Source: an uncultured bacterium (lineage in GTDB: Bacteria; Muiribacteriota; Ozemobacteria; Ozemobacterales; Ozemobacteraceae). From it: DNA of 64,000 nucleotides. The position numbers and the translations under genes were made by a program. A model generated the notes under the pieces. It had not been told where the DNA came from, made no database searches, and saw only the letters and a program-made list of their open reading frames with translations. Shown here in pieces: positions 24,268-32,884 of the stretch (the first letter of the stretch is position 1; every line of letters begins with the position of its first letter). Where the stretch lies: assembly GCA_937949615.1 (NCBI GenBank), contig CALEDQ010000027.1, forward strand, positions 62,001 through 126,000. Direction: 5' to 3'.

Positions 24268-25026
24268 ATGCGCTGGTTTGATACGCACTGTCATCTCGAT
24301 CGGCTGCCGGCAGAAGTGGCGGTCGACCTGGTGTTGCAGCGAGCCGGGGTGGCCGGAGTCAGAAGAATTCTGGTGCCGGGAGTGGTCGGTGCGGTGTGTT
24401 TACCTGCTGTTGCCACGGCAAATATAAAGATCGTCACGGCCTGGGGTGTACATCCTGATTTTGTTGCCGATGCCCGGGTAAAAATCGGTGTGATGCCAGA
24501 CTGGAAAGACGGGCATTTGCCGGTGGCGATTGGCGAATGCGGTCTCGACCGGCGTCTGACTCTGCCAATAGAGCAACAGGAAGAAGTGTTCGGCTGGCAG
24601 TTGCACATTGCCAGCGATTATAGTCTGCCGGTGATTGTACATCTGGTCGGGCATGGGCAGCGGGCTTTGACGATGCTGCAGAAAGCGGCATTGCCGCGTG
24701 GCTTTGTCATGCATTCATATTCGGGTTCACCGGAAATGGCGGCAGAGTTTGTCGCGGCCGGTGGTTTTATCTCGCTGTCGGCGGCCAGTCTGCGTAACCG
24801 CGAAAAACTGCGAAAAACGCTGCAGATGATACCGCTTGCTGCAATTCTGCTTGAAACCGACACCCCGGATATGCCACTGCCGGGCTGGATCGAGAAATGC
24901 AACGAGCCGGCGGCGGTTGCCGAAATTGGTGCCCAGGTAGCGGAAATCTGCGGTCTGCCGGTTGAAAAACTCGCAGAAGTGGTGTACACAAATGCTTTGC
25001 GAATATTTGCCCTGAAAGAAGAATGA
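24268..25026 (+). CDS. tatD: TatD-family metal-dependent hydrolase (DNase-like)
   Basis: The 252-residue TIM-barrel hydrolase has the family's metal-binding and signature motifs: FDTHCHLD at the N-terminus, AIGECGLDR, a conserved IVHLVGH, MHSYSGSPE and LLETDTPDM. TatD proteins are 3'-5' exonucleases or DNA quality-control enzymes. The ATG has AGGAGGGG 4-10 bases upstream. Its stop overlaps tcdA (ATGA), so the two are co-translated. Confidence 0.9.
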   Translation: MRWFDTHCHLDRLPAEVAVDLVLQRAGVAGVRRILVPGVVGAVCLPAVATANIKIVTAWGVHPDFVADARVKIGVMPDWKDGHLPVAIGECGLDRRLTLPIEQQEEVFGWQLHIASDYSLPVIVHLVGHGQRALTMLQKAALPRGFVMHSYSGSPEMAAEFVAAGGFISLSAASLRNREKLRKTLQMIPLAAILLETDTPDMPLPGWIEKCNEPAAVAEIGAQVAEICGLPVEKLAEVVYTNALRIFALKEE

Positions 25027-25826
25027 CTATGGACAATCGTTTTCAGAGAACCGGTCTTTTGCTCGGCGATGAGGCTTTTGCGCGACTGCAGAACAGCCAT
25101 GTGGCGGTTTTCGGGCTGGGCGGGGTCGGTTCGTATGCGGCCGAAAGTCTTGCCCGCACCGGTATCGGGCGTATGACAATTTTTGATTTCGACCGGGTCA
25201 ACCCGACGAATATCAATCGTCAGAATATTGCCTTCAGCGATACGATTGGCCGCGACAAGGTCGAAGTCATGCGTGAACGCATTGCCCAGATCAACCCGGA
25301 ATGCGTTGTCAGCGGTCACAATGAATTTTTCAGTGCCGAAAACAGCGGACGTTTTCTCTGTCAGGGCTTAGATGCGGTCGTCGATGCAATCGACTCGTTC
25401 GACTCGAAGATTCATCTGCTCGTAGAATGCTGCCGCCTGGATATTCCGGTGTTTTCGTCAATGGGCGCCGGCGGCAAACTCGACCCGTCTCAGATACGGG
25501 TTGGCGATCTGTCTGAATCGACTATCTGCCCGCTGGCACGCCGGGTGCGCAAAATTCTGCGCGGTCACGGCATTGAAAGCGGCTTTAAGGTGGTCTATTC
25601 GCTCGAACCGCCGGTAACTGCCTTTTCGCATACGATAGTTCCGGCTGCTCAGAAGGAACTGCCGACTGCCAATGCCCGTGAACGCCGTATCCAGGGCACA
25701 ATCAGCTATCTGCCGGCAATCTTTGGCCTGACACTGGCCGGCATGGTGGTTCAGCATCTCACCGGCTTTTCTACCGCGCGTGAGACTCCCGCTGGCCGCG
25801 AAATGCTCAAAGACGAAAACATTTAA
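25023..25826 (+). CDS. tcdA: tRNA threonylcarbamoyladenosine dehydratase (TcdA, ThiF/E1-like)
   Basis: ATP-dependent E1-like enzyme that cyclises t6A to ct6A in tRNA. The 267-residue protein has the nucleotide-binding GLGGVGSYAAESLART, the DFDRVNPTNINRQ loop and the TcdA-type C-terminal segment with SLEPP. A Cys lies in STICPLARR. Two starts are possible: ATG 25023, overlapping the tatD stop, or ATG 25029; neither has a strong Shine-Dalgarno sequence. The substrate call rests on close resemblance to the TcdA subgroup rather than MoeB or ThiF, which carry CxxC zinc motifs absent here. Confidence 0.85.
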   Translation: MTMDNRFQRTGLLLGDEAFARLQNSHVAVFGLGGVGSYAAESLARTGIGRMTIFDFDRVNPTNINRQNIAFSDTIGRDKVEVMRERIAQINPECVVSGHNEFFSAENSGRFLCQGLDAVVDAIDSFDSKIHLLVECCRLDIPVFSSMGAGGKLDPSQIRVGDLSESTICPLARRVRKILRGHGIESGFKVVYSLEPPVTAFSHTIVPAAQKELPTANARERRIQGTISYLPAIFGLTLAGMVVQHLTGFSTARETPAGREMLKDENI

Positions 25827-25869
25827 TGCTCGACCCTTCGGCCCTGCGGCAAGCTCAGGGCAGGCTAGC
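25827..25869. repeat. REP-like intergenic element between convergent genes
   Basis: The sequence CGACCCTTCGG, GGCAAGCTCAGGGCAGG and CTCAGGACTCG resembles the short repetitive CCTTCGGCAAGCTCAGG-type elements scattered in many genomes. It fills the gap between tcdA and rsmA and runs into the last codons of rsmA. Only one copy is visible here. Confidence 0.4.
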
Positions 25870-26697
25870 TCAGGACTCGCTTAGGGGGGCGAAGAGTTCG
25901 AGCATCTGGTCTGGCGAAATGTTTTCGGGGCGGGCTTTTTCGTCAATGCCGAGGCGGGCGAAGCGTTCGTTCCAGTCGGGGCCGGCGAACTGGCGGCGCA
26001 GCAGCGGCAGGGCCATTTTGCGGCGCTGCATGAACAGGTAGGAAGCCGGCTTGAGAGCCCGGAAACGCCGTTCTCTTTCGCTGGCGCTCAGTTCAAGGGG
26101 TTCGAGTATCAGAATCGAACTGTTGATCTTCGGTGGCGGCGCAAAAGAGCCCGGGCCATAGGTGCCACCGACGCTGGCTCTGGCAAAAAAAGCGGTGTGA
26201 ACCGACAGATAGCTGTATTCCTTGTGATTGCAGGGGGCGGCAGCCTTGACGGCGACTTCCTGCTGCAGTAGAAATACGAGGCGCTCGGCGTGCGGGCCTT
26301 TTTCAAGAAATCTTTTGATGATCGGGGTGCCGCAATAGTAGGGCAGATTGCCGCAGACGAGCAATGGCCGGTCGACGGCGGGCAGCTGCGCATCGGGGAT
26401 TTCGAGAAAATCACCCCAGACAATGCTGGCTGCCGGAAATTCACCGGTGAGAACCTCACGCATGCGTTCGTCAATCTCGAACAGCTGCATTCTGGCGCCG
26501 GTTTCTGTCAGGCGTCGGGTGAGCGCCCCTTTGCCGGGGCCGATTTCCCATACCTGATGCTCGGGAGTTGCCGCCAGGCGTCTGACGATTTCTTCGGGAA
26601 TCCGGTCATCGATGCAGAAATTCTGTCCGAGTGACTTTTTCGCTTTGATGAAGTCGGGCTGATCTGGTCGGTGGCGCTGTCTGGCGGGTTTATTCAT
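25870..26697 (-). CDS. rsmA: 16S rRNA dimethyladenosine transferase (KsgA)
   Basis: Dimethylates two adjacent adenines in the 3' end of 16S rRNA. The 275-residue protein has KSLGQNFCIDD near the N-terminus, the SAM motif WEIGPGKGALTRRL, and the catalytic NLPYY motif preceded by CG. Length and order are normal. Its ATG overlaps the preceding S4 gene by eight bases. The last residues (APLSES) are encoded in REP-like sequence, so the original C-terminus may have been altered. Confidence 0.94.
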   Translation of the reverse strand: MNKPARQRHRPDQPDFIKAKKSLGQNFCIDDRIPEEIVRRLAATPEHQVWEIGPGKGALTRRLTETGARMQLFEIDERMREVLTGEFPAASIVWGDFLEIPDAQLPAVDRPLLVCGNLPYYCGTPIIKRFLEKGPHAERLVFLLQQEVAVKAAAPCNHKEYSYLSVHTAFFARASVGGTYGPGSFAPPPKINSSILILEPLELSASERERRFRALKPASYLFMQRRKMALPLLRRQFAGPDWNERFARLGIDEKARPENISPDQMLELFAPLSES

Positions 26698-26995
26698 CGG
26701 TATCGTCCTGCCAGAAGTCTTCAGTGTCTTCGGGGCGGCGTTCGACGTCGCGAAGAACGCTGAAGTATTCGTTGCGCACCGCTTTCTTCAGCGAATTGCC
26801 CTGAATCAGCTGCAGAACCTTGACGGTCATTTCGCGGCGGGCAAGTTTGATATCGATGATGTCGTTGATGGCGATTTCGCGGGTGGGCTTGGCCACCACC
26901 TGATTGACCTGAATCAGGCCGAGTTTGCAGGCTTCGTTGGCAAGGGCCCGGCGCTTGATGAGGCCGGTGACCTGCAGGTATTTATCGAGCCGCAT
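26690..26995 (-). CDS. S4-domain RNA-binding protein (RqcP/Hsp15-like)
   Basis: The 101-residue protein is one S4 domain (MRLDKYLQVTGLIKRRALANE; GLIQVNQVVAKPT) plus a short tail with NEYFSVLRDVERRPED and an acidic end. This fits the RqcP (YabO)/Hsp15 group, which binds peptidyl-tRNA-50S complexes in ribosome-associated quality control. AAGGAG precedes the ATG. It overlaps rsmA by eight bases. Confidence 0.85.
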   Translation of the reverse strand: MRLDKYLQVTGLIKRRALANEACKLGLIQVNQVVAKPTREIAINDIIDIKLARREMTVKVLQLIQGNSLKKAVRNEYFSVLRDVERRPEDTEDFWQDDTDE

Positions 26996-27022
26996 AAGTT
27001 TTCTCCTTTGCTGGCTTCCAGC

Positions 27023-27058
27023 AAAAACGGGGCTGCCTTCGGTTGAAGACAGCCCCGT
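27023..27058 (-). terminator. Rho-independent terminator of the foldase gene
   Basis: Minus strand: 9-bp stem ACGGGGCTG/CAGCCCCGT (27058-27050 and 27035-27027) followed by TTTTT. It lies 13 bases past the stop at 27071 and before the S4 gene. Confidence 0.8.
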
Positions 27059-27070
27059 TCAGCTTAACAA

Positions 27071-30013
27071 TCAGAGCAGATTGAGAGTTTCGGGGTGGCG
27101 GACAACGTAGGCTTTGCTGCTCAGGCCCTTTACGAAATATGACCAGAGTTCTTCCTGGTAGTCGTTGCGCAGTTTCTTTTTCAGCTGCGAAATGACTTCA
27201 GGGGTCATAGAGGCTTTAACGCCTGGAGTTTCGTTATCTTCGAGCATGGCGATGACATAACCGTAGGGAGTCTGTATCGGGGCGGTGAACTGGCCCTTTT
27301 CGAGAGACCAGACAGCTTTGTCGAGAGCTTCAGACAGCTGGCCGCGTTTGACCGGAGCGATCAGGCCGTTGCGGGTGGCTGAACCGTCGATTGAATACTT
27401 GCCGGCGAGCAGAGCGAAGATTTCGCCCTGGTTGAGGCGCTTGTACAGGTCCTGGGCAACTTTTTCTTCGGCAACGACGATCTGACGGATCTTGCGGGTT
27501 GCCGGAACATCGAACTGGTCTTTATTGGCTTCAAATTCTTTTTTGAGGTCTTCTTCAGAAGGTTCAAGGGTAACCATTCTTCTGATTTTGTCCTTGATTT
27601 CTTCGAATTTTTCGAAGCGATTGCCTTCGTAAGCGGTGACTTCGACGAAGTGCCAGCCAAGTTCGCTCTTGAATGGGCCAGCGATCTTGCCTTTCCAGTT
27701 GTTGTCTTTGACCAGATTCATCAGTTCGCGGTGTACTTCGGGCAGGTAGGTGCGGCCATTGTCAGAGAACTGACCGGCGCCATCTGCCAGCATGCTGCTG
27801 GAGAAGCCAGGATTCGGTGAAATCGGCAGCGGACCAAAGGTATTTTTGGCTTCAGACTTTTCGGCTTTGGCGATGGTTTTTGCCAGGTCGGCAACTGAGG
27901 CTGCCGGGTTAGCGGCCTTGATTCTTTCGGCTTCAGTCTGAGCGAGTTTATTCTGATTTTCTTTTTCAAGAATGTCACGGATAGTTTTCTTCAGACTGGT
28001 GGTGAGGCCAAGCTGCATCGGTTCGAGCACCTTTTCAAGGCGGAACAGATGATAGCCGTTGGCGGTCTGAATGACGTCACTCAGTTCGCCGGCTTCGAGG
28101 CTGAACAGGGCTGATTCGATTTCTTTGGCGATTGCGCCGGTGGCGTCGCCGATTTCGTCGCGCAGAATCTTCTGCTGGTCAGCGGAATAGTCTTCGGTGA
28201 TTTCGCCACTGAAGAAAACGGGCAGTTTGCCGTTATCCTTGCGTGAAGCGCCGACCGAATACATTTTTACCATGCTTTCGAAAGTTTCATTGCCATGAAT
28301 GATTTTCTGTTTTGCGGTTTCGAGTGAAGAAGCTGCTTTAATTTCAGCTTGAGCAGCTTTGATTTCAGCAGTGAGCTCGGCTTTGACTTCTTCGAACGGT
28401 CTGGTTTTTTCGGGAATGCGGTTTTCGACCTTGATGATGTGCCAGCCGAACTGACTGCGCACCGGTTCGGTCACTTTGCCGATGGTGGCGGAGAAGGCGG
28501 CATCTTCGAAAGGTTTAACCATGGCGCCACGGCCGAATTCGCCGAGATCGCCGCCCTTTTTGGCAGAGCCGGTGTCCTGAGAATGTTTTTCGGCCAGTTT
28601 GGCGAAATCTTCGCCGTTGTTGATGCTGGCGAGAATGCCATCGATTTCGGTTTTGGCGGCGGCGAAAGCCTTTTCTTCATCGAAGGCAGCGGCCACGTCG
28701 AACTGGAAGCTGGCAGCGCCGTCTTTTACGATAAGTCGCGAGGGCTGAGTGCCGGCATCGGCGAGAATGGCAATCTGACCACTGACTGCGGCCTTGCTGC
28801 CACCGGTCAGCGGCAGTTCGAGCGCGTTTTCAGCCTTGGCCATGCTGGTGGCGTCGGGGCGAAGCTCTTTGCCGTCGGCGGCGATCAGGGTGAAGCTGTC
28901 GAGATTGAGGCTGGCTTCAGGTTTCAGGCCTGAAATGCCGGCATTGAAAGTGAACAGGGTTTTGCCTTCCACTTCGCTGCTGGTGAAATTGCGCAGATTG
29001 ACCTTGAATGAGGTGAATTCATGGTCGAAGTTGTTGCGCGGCTTGATAAGAATGTGGCGGGCCTGAACTTTTTCTTCGGTGCGGAAACGATCGATATTTT
29101 CGCTGTAGCGCTCACGCAGATCCTTTTCGCTTACCGCGATAGTATCGAGATATTCGGGGACATTGTGGCGAACGAAGATGTGAGAGACTTCGAGACGCTT
29201 CGAACTCATGAATTTGTTGCGATTGGCGTCGAAATAGTTCTTGATCTGCTCTTCGCTGATTTCTGACTTGCCGGCAAAATCTGACGGAGAAATGAGAAGG
29301 TGGCTGAAGCTGATCTGATCGTCTTCTCTGAAGCGGTCTTTGTTGGTTTCGTAATAGTTTTTCAGGAAGTCGTCAGTGGCGCTGGCGGGCGGTACCGGGG
29401 CCATGACCTTCTGGGCAACCGACTGAAAGGTAATCTGGCGGAGTTTCTGATTGCCGTATTCTTCGGCAGTCATGCCCTGCTGGCGGAGCCGGCGGTCGAA
29501 TTCGACCGGTGAGATCTGCTGGCGATCGCTTTCGACCAGAGCTTCGGCGGTTACGCCGGGCTTGATGTTGCTGGCGCGGGCGAACAGGTCGAGAAGCGCC
29601 ATTGACGTGAGATTTTCAAGTGCTCTTTCCTTGAGCATGCCACCGTAGAATTCTTTGATTCCTTCAGGCATCTGCTGCAGCTGCTGATATTCGGGAGTGT
29701 CTTTGATCGAGCGCCATACGGTCTTGACATCGATAATGGTTGTCAGAGAAGCGCCGTTGGCCGGGTAGGAAACGTGCACGACCGGAAGGTTTTCCTTGTC
29801 GCGAAGATTCTGCGGCATTGAGTTGCGCAGTGAATCGGCTTTTGCTTCGGATTCATCAGCGCGGCGTTTGCGTTCTTCCTGCTGCCTGATCGATCTGCTT
29901 GTGCCGTAGCCGATGATAAAAATCGACAACACAAACAGTGTGATGGTTGCCCAGATGATCTCCTTGATGTGTAGTCTGAGCCATCGCATTGACATAAAAC
30001 CTGGATTGGACAT
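27071..30013 (-). CDS. Membrane-anchored parvulin-type peptidyl-prolyl isomerase (PpiD/SurA-like)
   Basis: The 980-residue foldase has an N-terminal membrane helix (about 17-36), a charged coiled-coil-like stretch and a SurA-N/PpiD-like chaperone region (to about 310). The first parvulin domain begins VQARHILIKP (316-325), is interrupted by a beta-rich insert of about 115 residues (327-441), and resumes with DFAKLAEKHSQD, GGDLGEFGRG and FGWHIIKVENR. A middle segment has parvulin-like GPFKSELGWHFVEV, and a further parvulin-like domain near 840-930 has GLIAPVKRGQL and TPYGYVIAMLED. By analogy it assists folding of exported and outer-membrane proteins. Start ATG 30013 with GAGGTGA upstream; an alternative Met is at residue 7. 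It has its own near-consensus promoter and terminator. Confidence 0.88.
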   Translation of the reverse strand: MSNPGFMSMRWLRLHIKEIIWATITLFVLSIFIIGYGTSRSIRQQEERKRRADESEAKADSLRNSMPQNLRDKENLPVVHVSYPANGASLTTIIDVKTVWRSIKDTPEYQQLQQMPEGIKEFYGGMLKERALENLTSMALLDLFARASNIKPGVTAEALVESDRQQISPVEFDRRLRQQGMTAEEYGNQKLRQITFQSVAQKVMAPVPPASATDDFLKNYYETNKDRFREDDQISFSHLLISPSDFAGKSEISEEQIKNYFDANRNKFMSSKRLEVSHIFVRHNVPEYLDTIAVSEKDLRERYSENIDRFRTEEKVQARHILIKPRNNFDHEFTSFKVNLRNFTSSEVEGKTLFTFNAGISGLKPEASLNLDSFTLIAADGKELRPDATSMAKAENALELPLTGGSKAAVSGQIAILADAGTQPSRLIVKDGAASFQFDVAAAFDEEKAFAAAKTEIDGILASINNGEDFAKLAEKHSQDTGSAKKGGDLGEFGRGAMVKPFEDAAFSATIGKVTEPVRSQFGWHIIKVENRIPEKTRPFEEVKAELTAEIKAAQAEIKAASSLETAKQKIIHGNETFESMVKMYSVGASRKDNGKLPVFFSGEITEDYSADQQKILRDEIGDATGAIAKEIESALFSLEAGELSDVIQTANGYHLFRLEKVLEPMQLGLTTSLKKTIRDILEKENQNKLAQTEAERIKAANPAASVADLAKTIAKAEKSEAKNTFGPLPISPNPGFSSSMLADGAGQFSDNGRTYLPEVHRELMNLVKDNNWKGKIAGPFKSELGWHFVEVTAYEGNRFEKFEEIKDKIRRMVTLEPSEEDLKKEFEANKDQFDVPATRKIRQIVVAEEKVAQDLYKRLNQGEIFALLAGKYSIDGSATRNGLIAPVKRGQLSEALDKAVWSLEKGQFTAPIQTPYGYVIAMLEDNETPGVKASMTPEVISQLKKKLRNDYQEELWSYFVKGLSSKAYVVRHPETLNLL

Positions 30014-30090
30014 GCTGCCGTCACCTCTTCAGTCTGTCTTGATTAACTGCCGATGCACCTCTGAGAGAAACAGGGCGCCCGGGATGGTGG

Positions 30091-30120
30091 ATTATATCAC
30101 CCGTGTTATACCCCTGTCAA
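30091..30120 (-). promoter_or_regulatory. Near-consensus promoter of the foldase gene
   Basis: Minus strand TTGACA (30120-30115), an 18-base spacer and TATAAT (30096-30091). The leader before the ATG at 30013 is about 70 bases. Confidence 0.75.
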
Positions 30121-30181
30121 AAATAATCTGCCCATTGATGTACTTTAAGTATTGTGAAAAATATCTTTAATTCTCGGGCGC

Positions 30182-30232
30182 TTGACCAGCAGTAAAAAAA
30201 TTGCTAGCTTTAAAAAAGTTGAGTACTCTCAA
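30182..30232 (+). promoter_or_regulatory. Possible promoter and palindromic operator before the Cys-rich gene
   Basis: TTGACC (30182-30187), 17 bases, TAGCTT (30205-30210), followed by the perfect inverted repeat TTGAG-TACT-CTCAA (30219-30232) just past the expected transcription start. This geometry would suit a repressor site. The -10 box is weak. Confidence 0.35.
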
Positions 30233-30261
30233 TAAGCTAAATAAGTTCAGGAGAATTGAGT

Positions 30262-30498
30262 ATGAAGTTTTTTATCAGTCTTCTTGTTGTGTTCATGATG
30301 CTCGGTTTCGTTGCAACTCCCGCTATGGCCTGCAACCATGACTGTGGTAACTGCCCGAACGGTGGTGACTGTGGTAACAATCACGGTGCTGACGGCGAAC
30401 GTGGCGACTGCAATGACGGCTGTGGCGATGGTCACGACAATGGTGACAATGGTAATGGTAACGGTGGTGGCTGCCAGGGTGGAAGCTGCCCCATCTGA
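30262..30498 (+). CDS. Small secreted Cys/Gly/Asn/Asp-rich protein
   Basis: The 78-residue product starts at ATG 30262, 8 bases after AGGAG. Residues 1-23 form a signal peptide (hydrophobic core FFISLLVVFMMLGFV, ending TPAMA). The mature part of about 55 residues is almost entirely Gly, Asn, Asp and Cys, with eight cysteines (24, 28, 31, 37, 50, 54, 71, 76) and three His after the signal. Cys24 directly after AMA could be lipidated, but the lipobox is poor. I recognise no family. Spacing such as CxxC hints at disulfides or metal binding; this is inference. It is flanked by a possible operator and a perfect terminator, so it is a single-gene unit. Confidence 0.75.
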   Translation: MKFFISLLVVFMMLGFVATPAMACNHDCGNCPNGGDCGNNHGADGERGDCNDGCGDGHDNGDNGNGNGGGCQGGSCPI

Positions 30499-30515
30499 TA
30501 AATCAGAAATAATTG

Positions 30516-30548
30516 CAGGCCCGCAGTTTGCGGGCCTGTTTATTTTTA
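30516..30548 (+). terminator. Rho-independent terminator
   Basis: Perfect 10-bp stem CAGGCCCGCA/TGCGGGCCTG (30516-30525 and 30529-30538) with a 3-base loop, followed by TTTATTTTTA. Confidence 0.9.
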
Positions 30549-30573
30549 GACGTTTTTACAGTATTATCCTGCC

Positions 30574-31878
30574 ATGAACATTGCCAGGGCATTTTTTTCA
30601 TTATCGGCGCTGACGGTGCTTTCGCGGGTAACCGGTTTTATCAAGGTTGCCGCTTTTGCCGCATATTACGGGCGGTCGACTGAAGCTGACATGTTCATGG
30701 CGATAATGATCATTCCCGATCTGATGTACCGATTCATCAGTGAAGGCCTGGTTGCGAGTGCTTCGGTGCCGATGTTCGTCGATCTGCGCGAGCAGCCCGA
30801 AAAGCTTGGGCGCTCATTCTGGACTCAGTTCTGGCTGCTGGGCATGCTTGGCGGCGTCATGGCGCTTCTCTTCTCGGTTTTTTCGGGCCCGATCTGCCAT
30901 TCGCTCACTCCGGGTTTTGCCTTTGAAGATCTTGAGCGGATGCGCTTCATGTGGAGCATTGAAACCATCTGCATCGTCAGCGGTCTGGCGGCGGGAGTGC
31001 TGACTTCGCTGCTCAATGCCAGGCAACAGTTTGCGATCCCGGCGATCGGAGCGTTGCTGTTCAATCTTGCGATCATTGCCGGAATTTTTTTTGCCCGGGG
31101 CGGGCCGGTCGAGATCATCGCCTATGCCACGGTATTCGGATCGTTGCTGCCGGTGGTATGGCAGTTCTGGCTGCTCTACCGCGCAAAGGTTTTCAAGGTT
31201 AGTTTCAAGGCAGCACTGGTTTTTGATTCTGGCGTTGCAAGAGAGTTTTTGCAGGCCGTGACGCCAGTTGCGATCTGGATCTCAGTTCTTCCATTCATCC
31301 CGATTTATGAGCGTTACCTGCTGTCGATGCAGGCAACCGGCTCGGTGGCAACTCTCAACTATGCCGAAAAGCTTTTCAATCTGCCGCTCGGGATCATTTC
31401 GATCAGCCTTGCTCACGTTATTCTGCCAAGTTTGAGCCTGTTGAGCGGCCATGGTCGTCTGCGTTTTCTCGGGAGAATGTTTGGTTTCGCAACCCTGGCG
31501 ATTCTGCCGGTCGTTGCCCTGATTCTGCTGTTCTCGGACAGCATCGTCAGTGTTGTCTACCAGCGTGGCCGCTTTACGACAGAAGATGCGGCAATAGCGG
31601 CCGCCTTGTTCAGAAGTTATTCTCTCGCTCTGCTGCCGGTTTCGCTGTGCATGGTTCTCAACCGCGGTTATTTTGCTGCGAGAAACTATTTGATTCCGTT
31701 TTTTGCCGGGCTTTCGGCGGCCGCCGTGCAGTTTTATCTCGGGGCAAGGCTGGTAAACGCTTACGGCGTGCCAGGAATCGGCTATGCCGCCGCTGCCGCC
31801 TATCTGGTACAGATGCTGATTCTGCTTGTTCTCCTCAAGCCTGGCCTGGCGACTGGTGCTGTTCGTGCGCAGGATTAA
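30574..31878 (+). CDS. murJ: Lipid II flippase MurJ (MviN family), short form
   Basis: Integral membrane protein that flips lipid-linked peptidoglycan precursor. The start SALTVLSRVTGFIKVAAFAAYYG, the DMFMAIMIIPDLMYRFISEG segment and the loop region LNARQQFAIPAIG are MurJ signatures. At 434 residues it is shorter than typical members of about 510, and it ends after roughly twelve helices, so the last two helices seem to be missing. There is no Shine-Dalgarno sequence. TATTAT lies 6 bases before the ATG, so the message may be leaderless, although the -35 box is poor. Confidence 0.88.
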   Translation: MNIARAFFSLSALTVLSRVTGFIKVAAFAAYYGRSTEADMFMAIMIIPDLMYRFISEGLVASASVPMFVDLREQPEKLGRSFWTQFWLLGMLGGVMALLFSVFSGPICHSLTPGFAFEDLERMRFMWSIETICIVSGLAAGVLTSLLNARQQFAIPAIGALLFNLAIIAGIFFARGGPVEIIAYATVFGSLLPVVWQFWLLYRAKVFKVSFKAALVFDSGVAREFLQAVTPVAIWISVLPFIPIYERYLLSMQATGSVATLNYAEKLFNLPLGIISISLAHVILPSLSLLSGHGRLRFLGRMFGFATLAILPVVALILLFSDSIVSVVYQRGRFTTEDAAIAAALFRSYSLALLPVSLCMVLNRGYFAARNYLIPFFAGLSAAAVQFYLGARLVNAYGVPGIGYAAAAAYLVQMLILLVLLKPGLATGAVRAQD

Positions 31879-31897
31879 GATGTAGCCGGAAAACAAG

Positions 31898-31937
31898 ATT
31901 CCCGCGCCTGTTCCTTTTCGGATCAAGGCGCGGGAAT
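31898..31937. terminator. Bidirectional stem-loop between convergent genes
   Basis: Perfect 11-bp inverted repeat ATTCCCGCGCC/GGCGCGGGAAT with an 18-base loop, between murJ and the convergent exported-protein gene. T-tracts are poor on both strands, so terminator function is likely rather than certain. Confidence 0.5.
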
Positions 31938-31960
31938 GGGTGAAAAACAGCGATTTGCAA

Positions 31961-32749
31961 TCAGTGCATGAATTTTTCAGAGGTGAGAATTTTCTGGGTC
32001 TGAAGGAATTCTTCTTTTTCAGACTCGGGCAGAAAGACGGCAGAAGCAAAACCTTCGATGGCTGTCGATTTAAAAATGCGGCCACCGCGGTTGCGGGCTT
32101 CCTGCCAGGCTGAAGCACCTTCGGTCGCGAGGGTGAATTCTTCGGGCACTTCGACTTCAACGTTTACGGCAGCGAAATCAACAGGGAAGACGCCCCATTT
32201 TGACACCAGTGGCCCAACCATGAAGCGGCGCCCGTATTTTTCGTGCTCAAAGAGGCGGGTAAAATCATCGAGCAGAAAGCCTCGTTTCTTGTCGGTTTCT
32301 TCTTTTTCCTGTTCGCGCAGTGCCTTGCGAACGCTGTCGATGCTGTAGTTGACCGAGACTTTCGCGTTCATCTCGAAAACTATGCTTTCGTCGGGCTGCA
32401 GTGTAAATGAGTGTCTTGCTTTATCGCGACGGTAGCCGATATTTTTGCCATTGACTCTGACTTTAACCTGATTCTCTGAGGTCGGGTAGAGAATGCGGAA
32501 TTTTACCGAACTGTCGACGGCATTTTTTCCCTGATTCTTGATGGTTACCTTAAGAGACGACTCGGCGTCAGTGCCATAGATCTTCACGCGGGCGTCACAG
32601 CTGGTTACCTGAAAGTTTTCAGAGAGCCCCTTTTCGATTATCAGCTCAGGAAATCTCGGCAGCATATTGCGCGGTGAGGCAAGCAGACTGCTCGAAATAA
32701 CTGCAAGAAAGAGTATAAGAAATAACGCCGTGTTTTTTTTCATGTTCAT
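31961..32749 (-). CDS. Exported protein of unknown function
   Basis: ATG 32749 is chosen because GGGAGG lies 5 bases upstream and a signal peptide follows (MNMKKNTALFLILFLAVISS, cleavage near LLAS). The 262-residue protein is predicted to be periplasmic. It contains a region of beta-sandwich character (KVTIKNQGKNAVDSSVKFRI, about 65-85), a charged middle (EQEKEETDKKRG) and a second beta-rich region. I recognise no named family, though the pattern resembles DUF4424-like exported proteins. It has a near-consensus promoter of its own. Confidence 0.75.
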   Translation of the reverse strand: MNMKKNTALFLILFLAVISSSLLASPRNMLPRFPELIIEKGLSENFQVTSCDARVKIYGTDAESSLKVTIKNQGKNAVDSSVKFRILYPTSENQVKVRVNGKNIGYRRDKARHSFTLQPDESIVFEMNAKVSVNYSIDSVRKALREQEKEETDKKRGFLLDDFTRLFEHEKYGRRFMVGPLVSKWGVFPVDFAAVNVEVEVPEEFTLATEGASAWQEARNRGGRIFKSTAIEGFASAVFLPESEKEEFLQTQKILTSEKFMH

Positions 32750-32777
32750 GTTTACCTCCCAGTAAATGGGTAAGCGA

Positions 32778-32807
32778 ATTATAGAGGTATTTATCACCAA
32801 ATGTCAA
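32778..32807 (-). promoter_or_regulatory. Consensus sigma70 promoter
   Basis: Minus strand TTGACA (32807-32802), 18 bases, TATAAT (32783-32778), ahead of the exported-protein gene starting at 32749. Confidence 0.78.
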
Positions 32808-32884
32808 AGCACTGGAAGTTTTATTCCTTATGGTTTAAAATGCCTTAAAACAGCCAATCTGCCTGACCGCGAAAGGACCGGACC

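Noticed and set aside
30247..30435. Minus-strand frame rich in Thr/Val opposite the Cys-rich gene
   Set aside because: A low-complexity mirror of GGT/GAC codons; no ribosome binding site.
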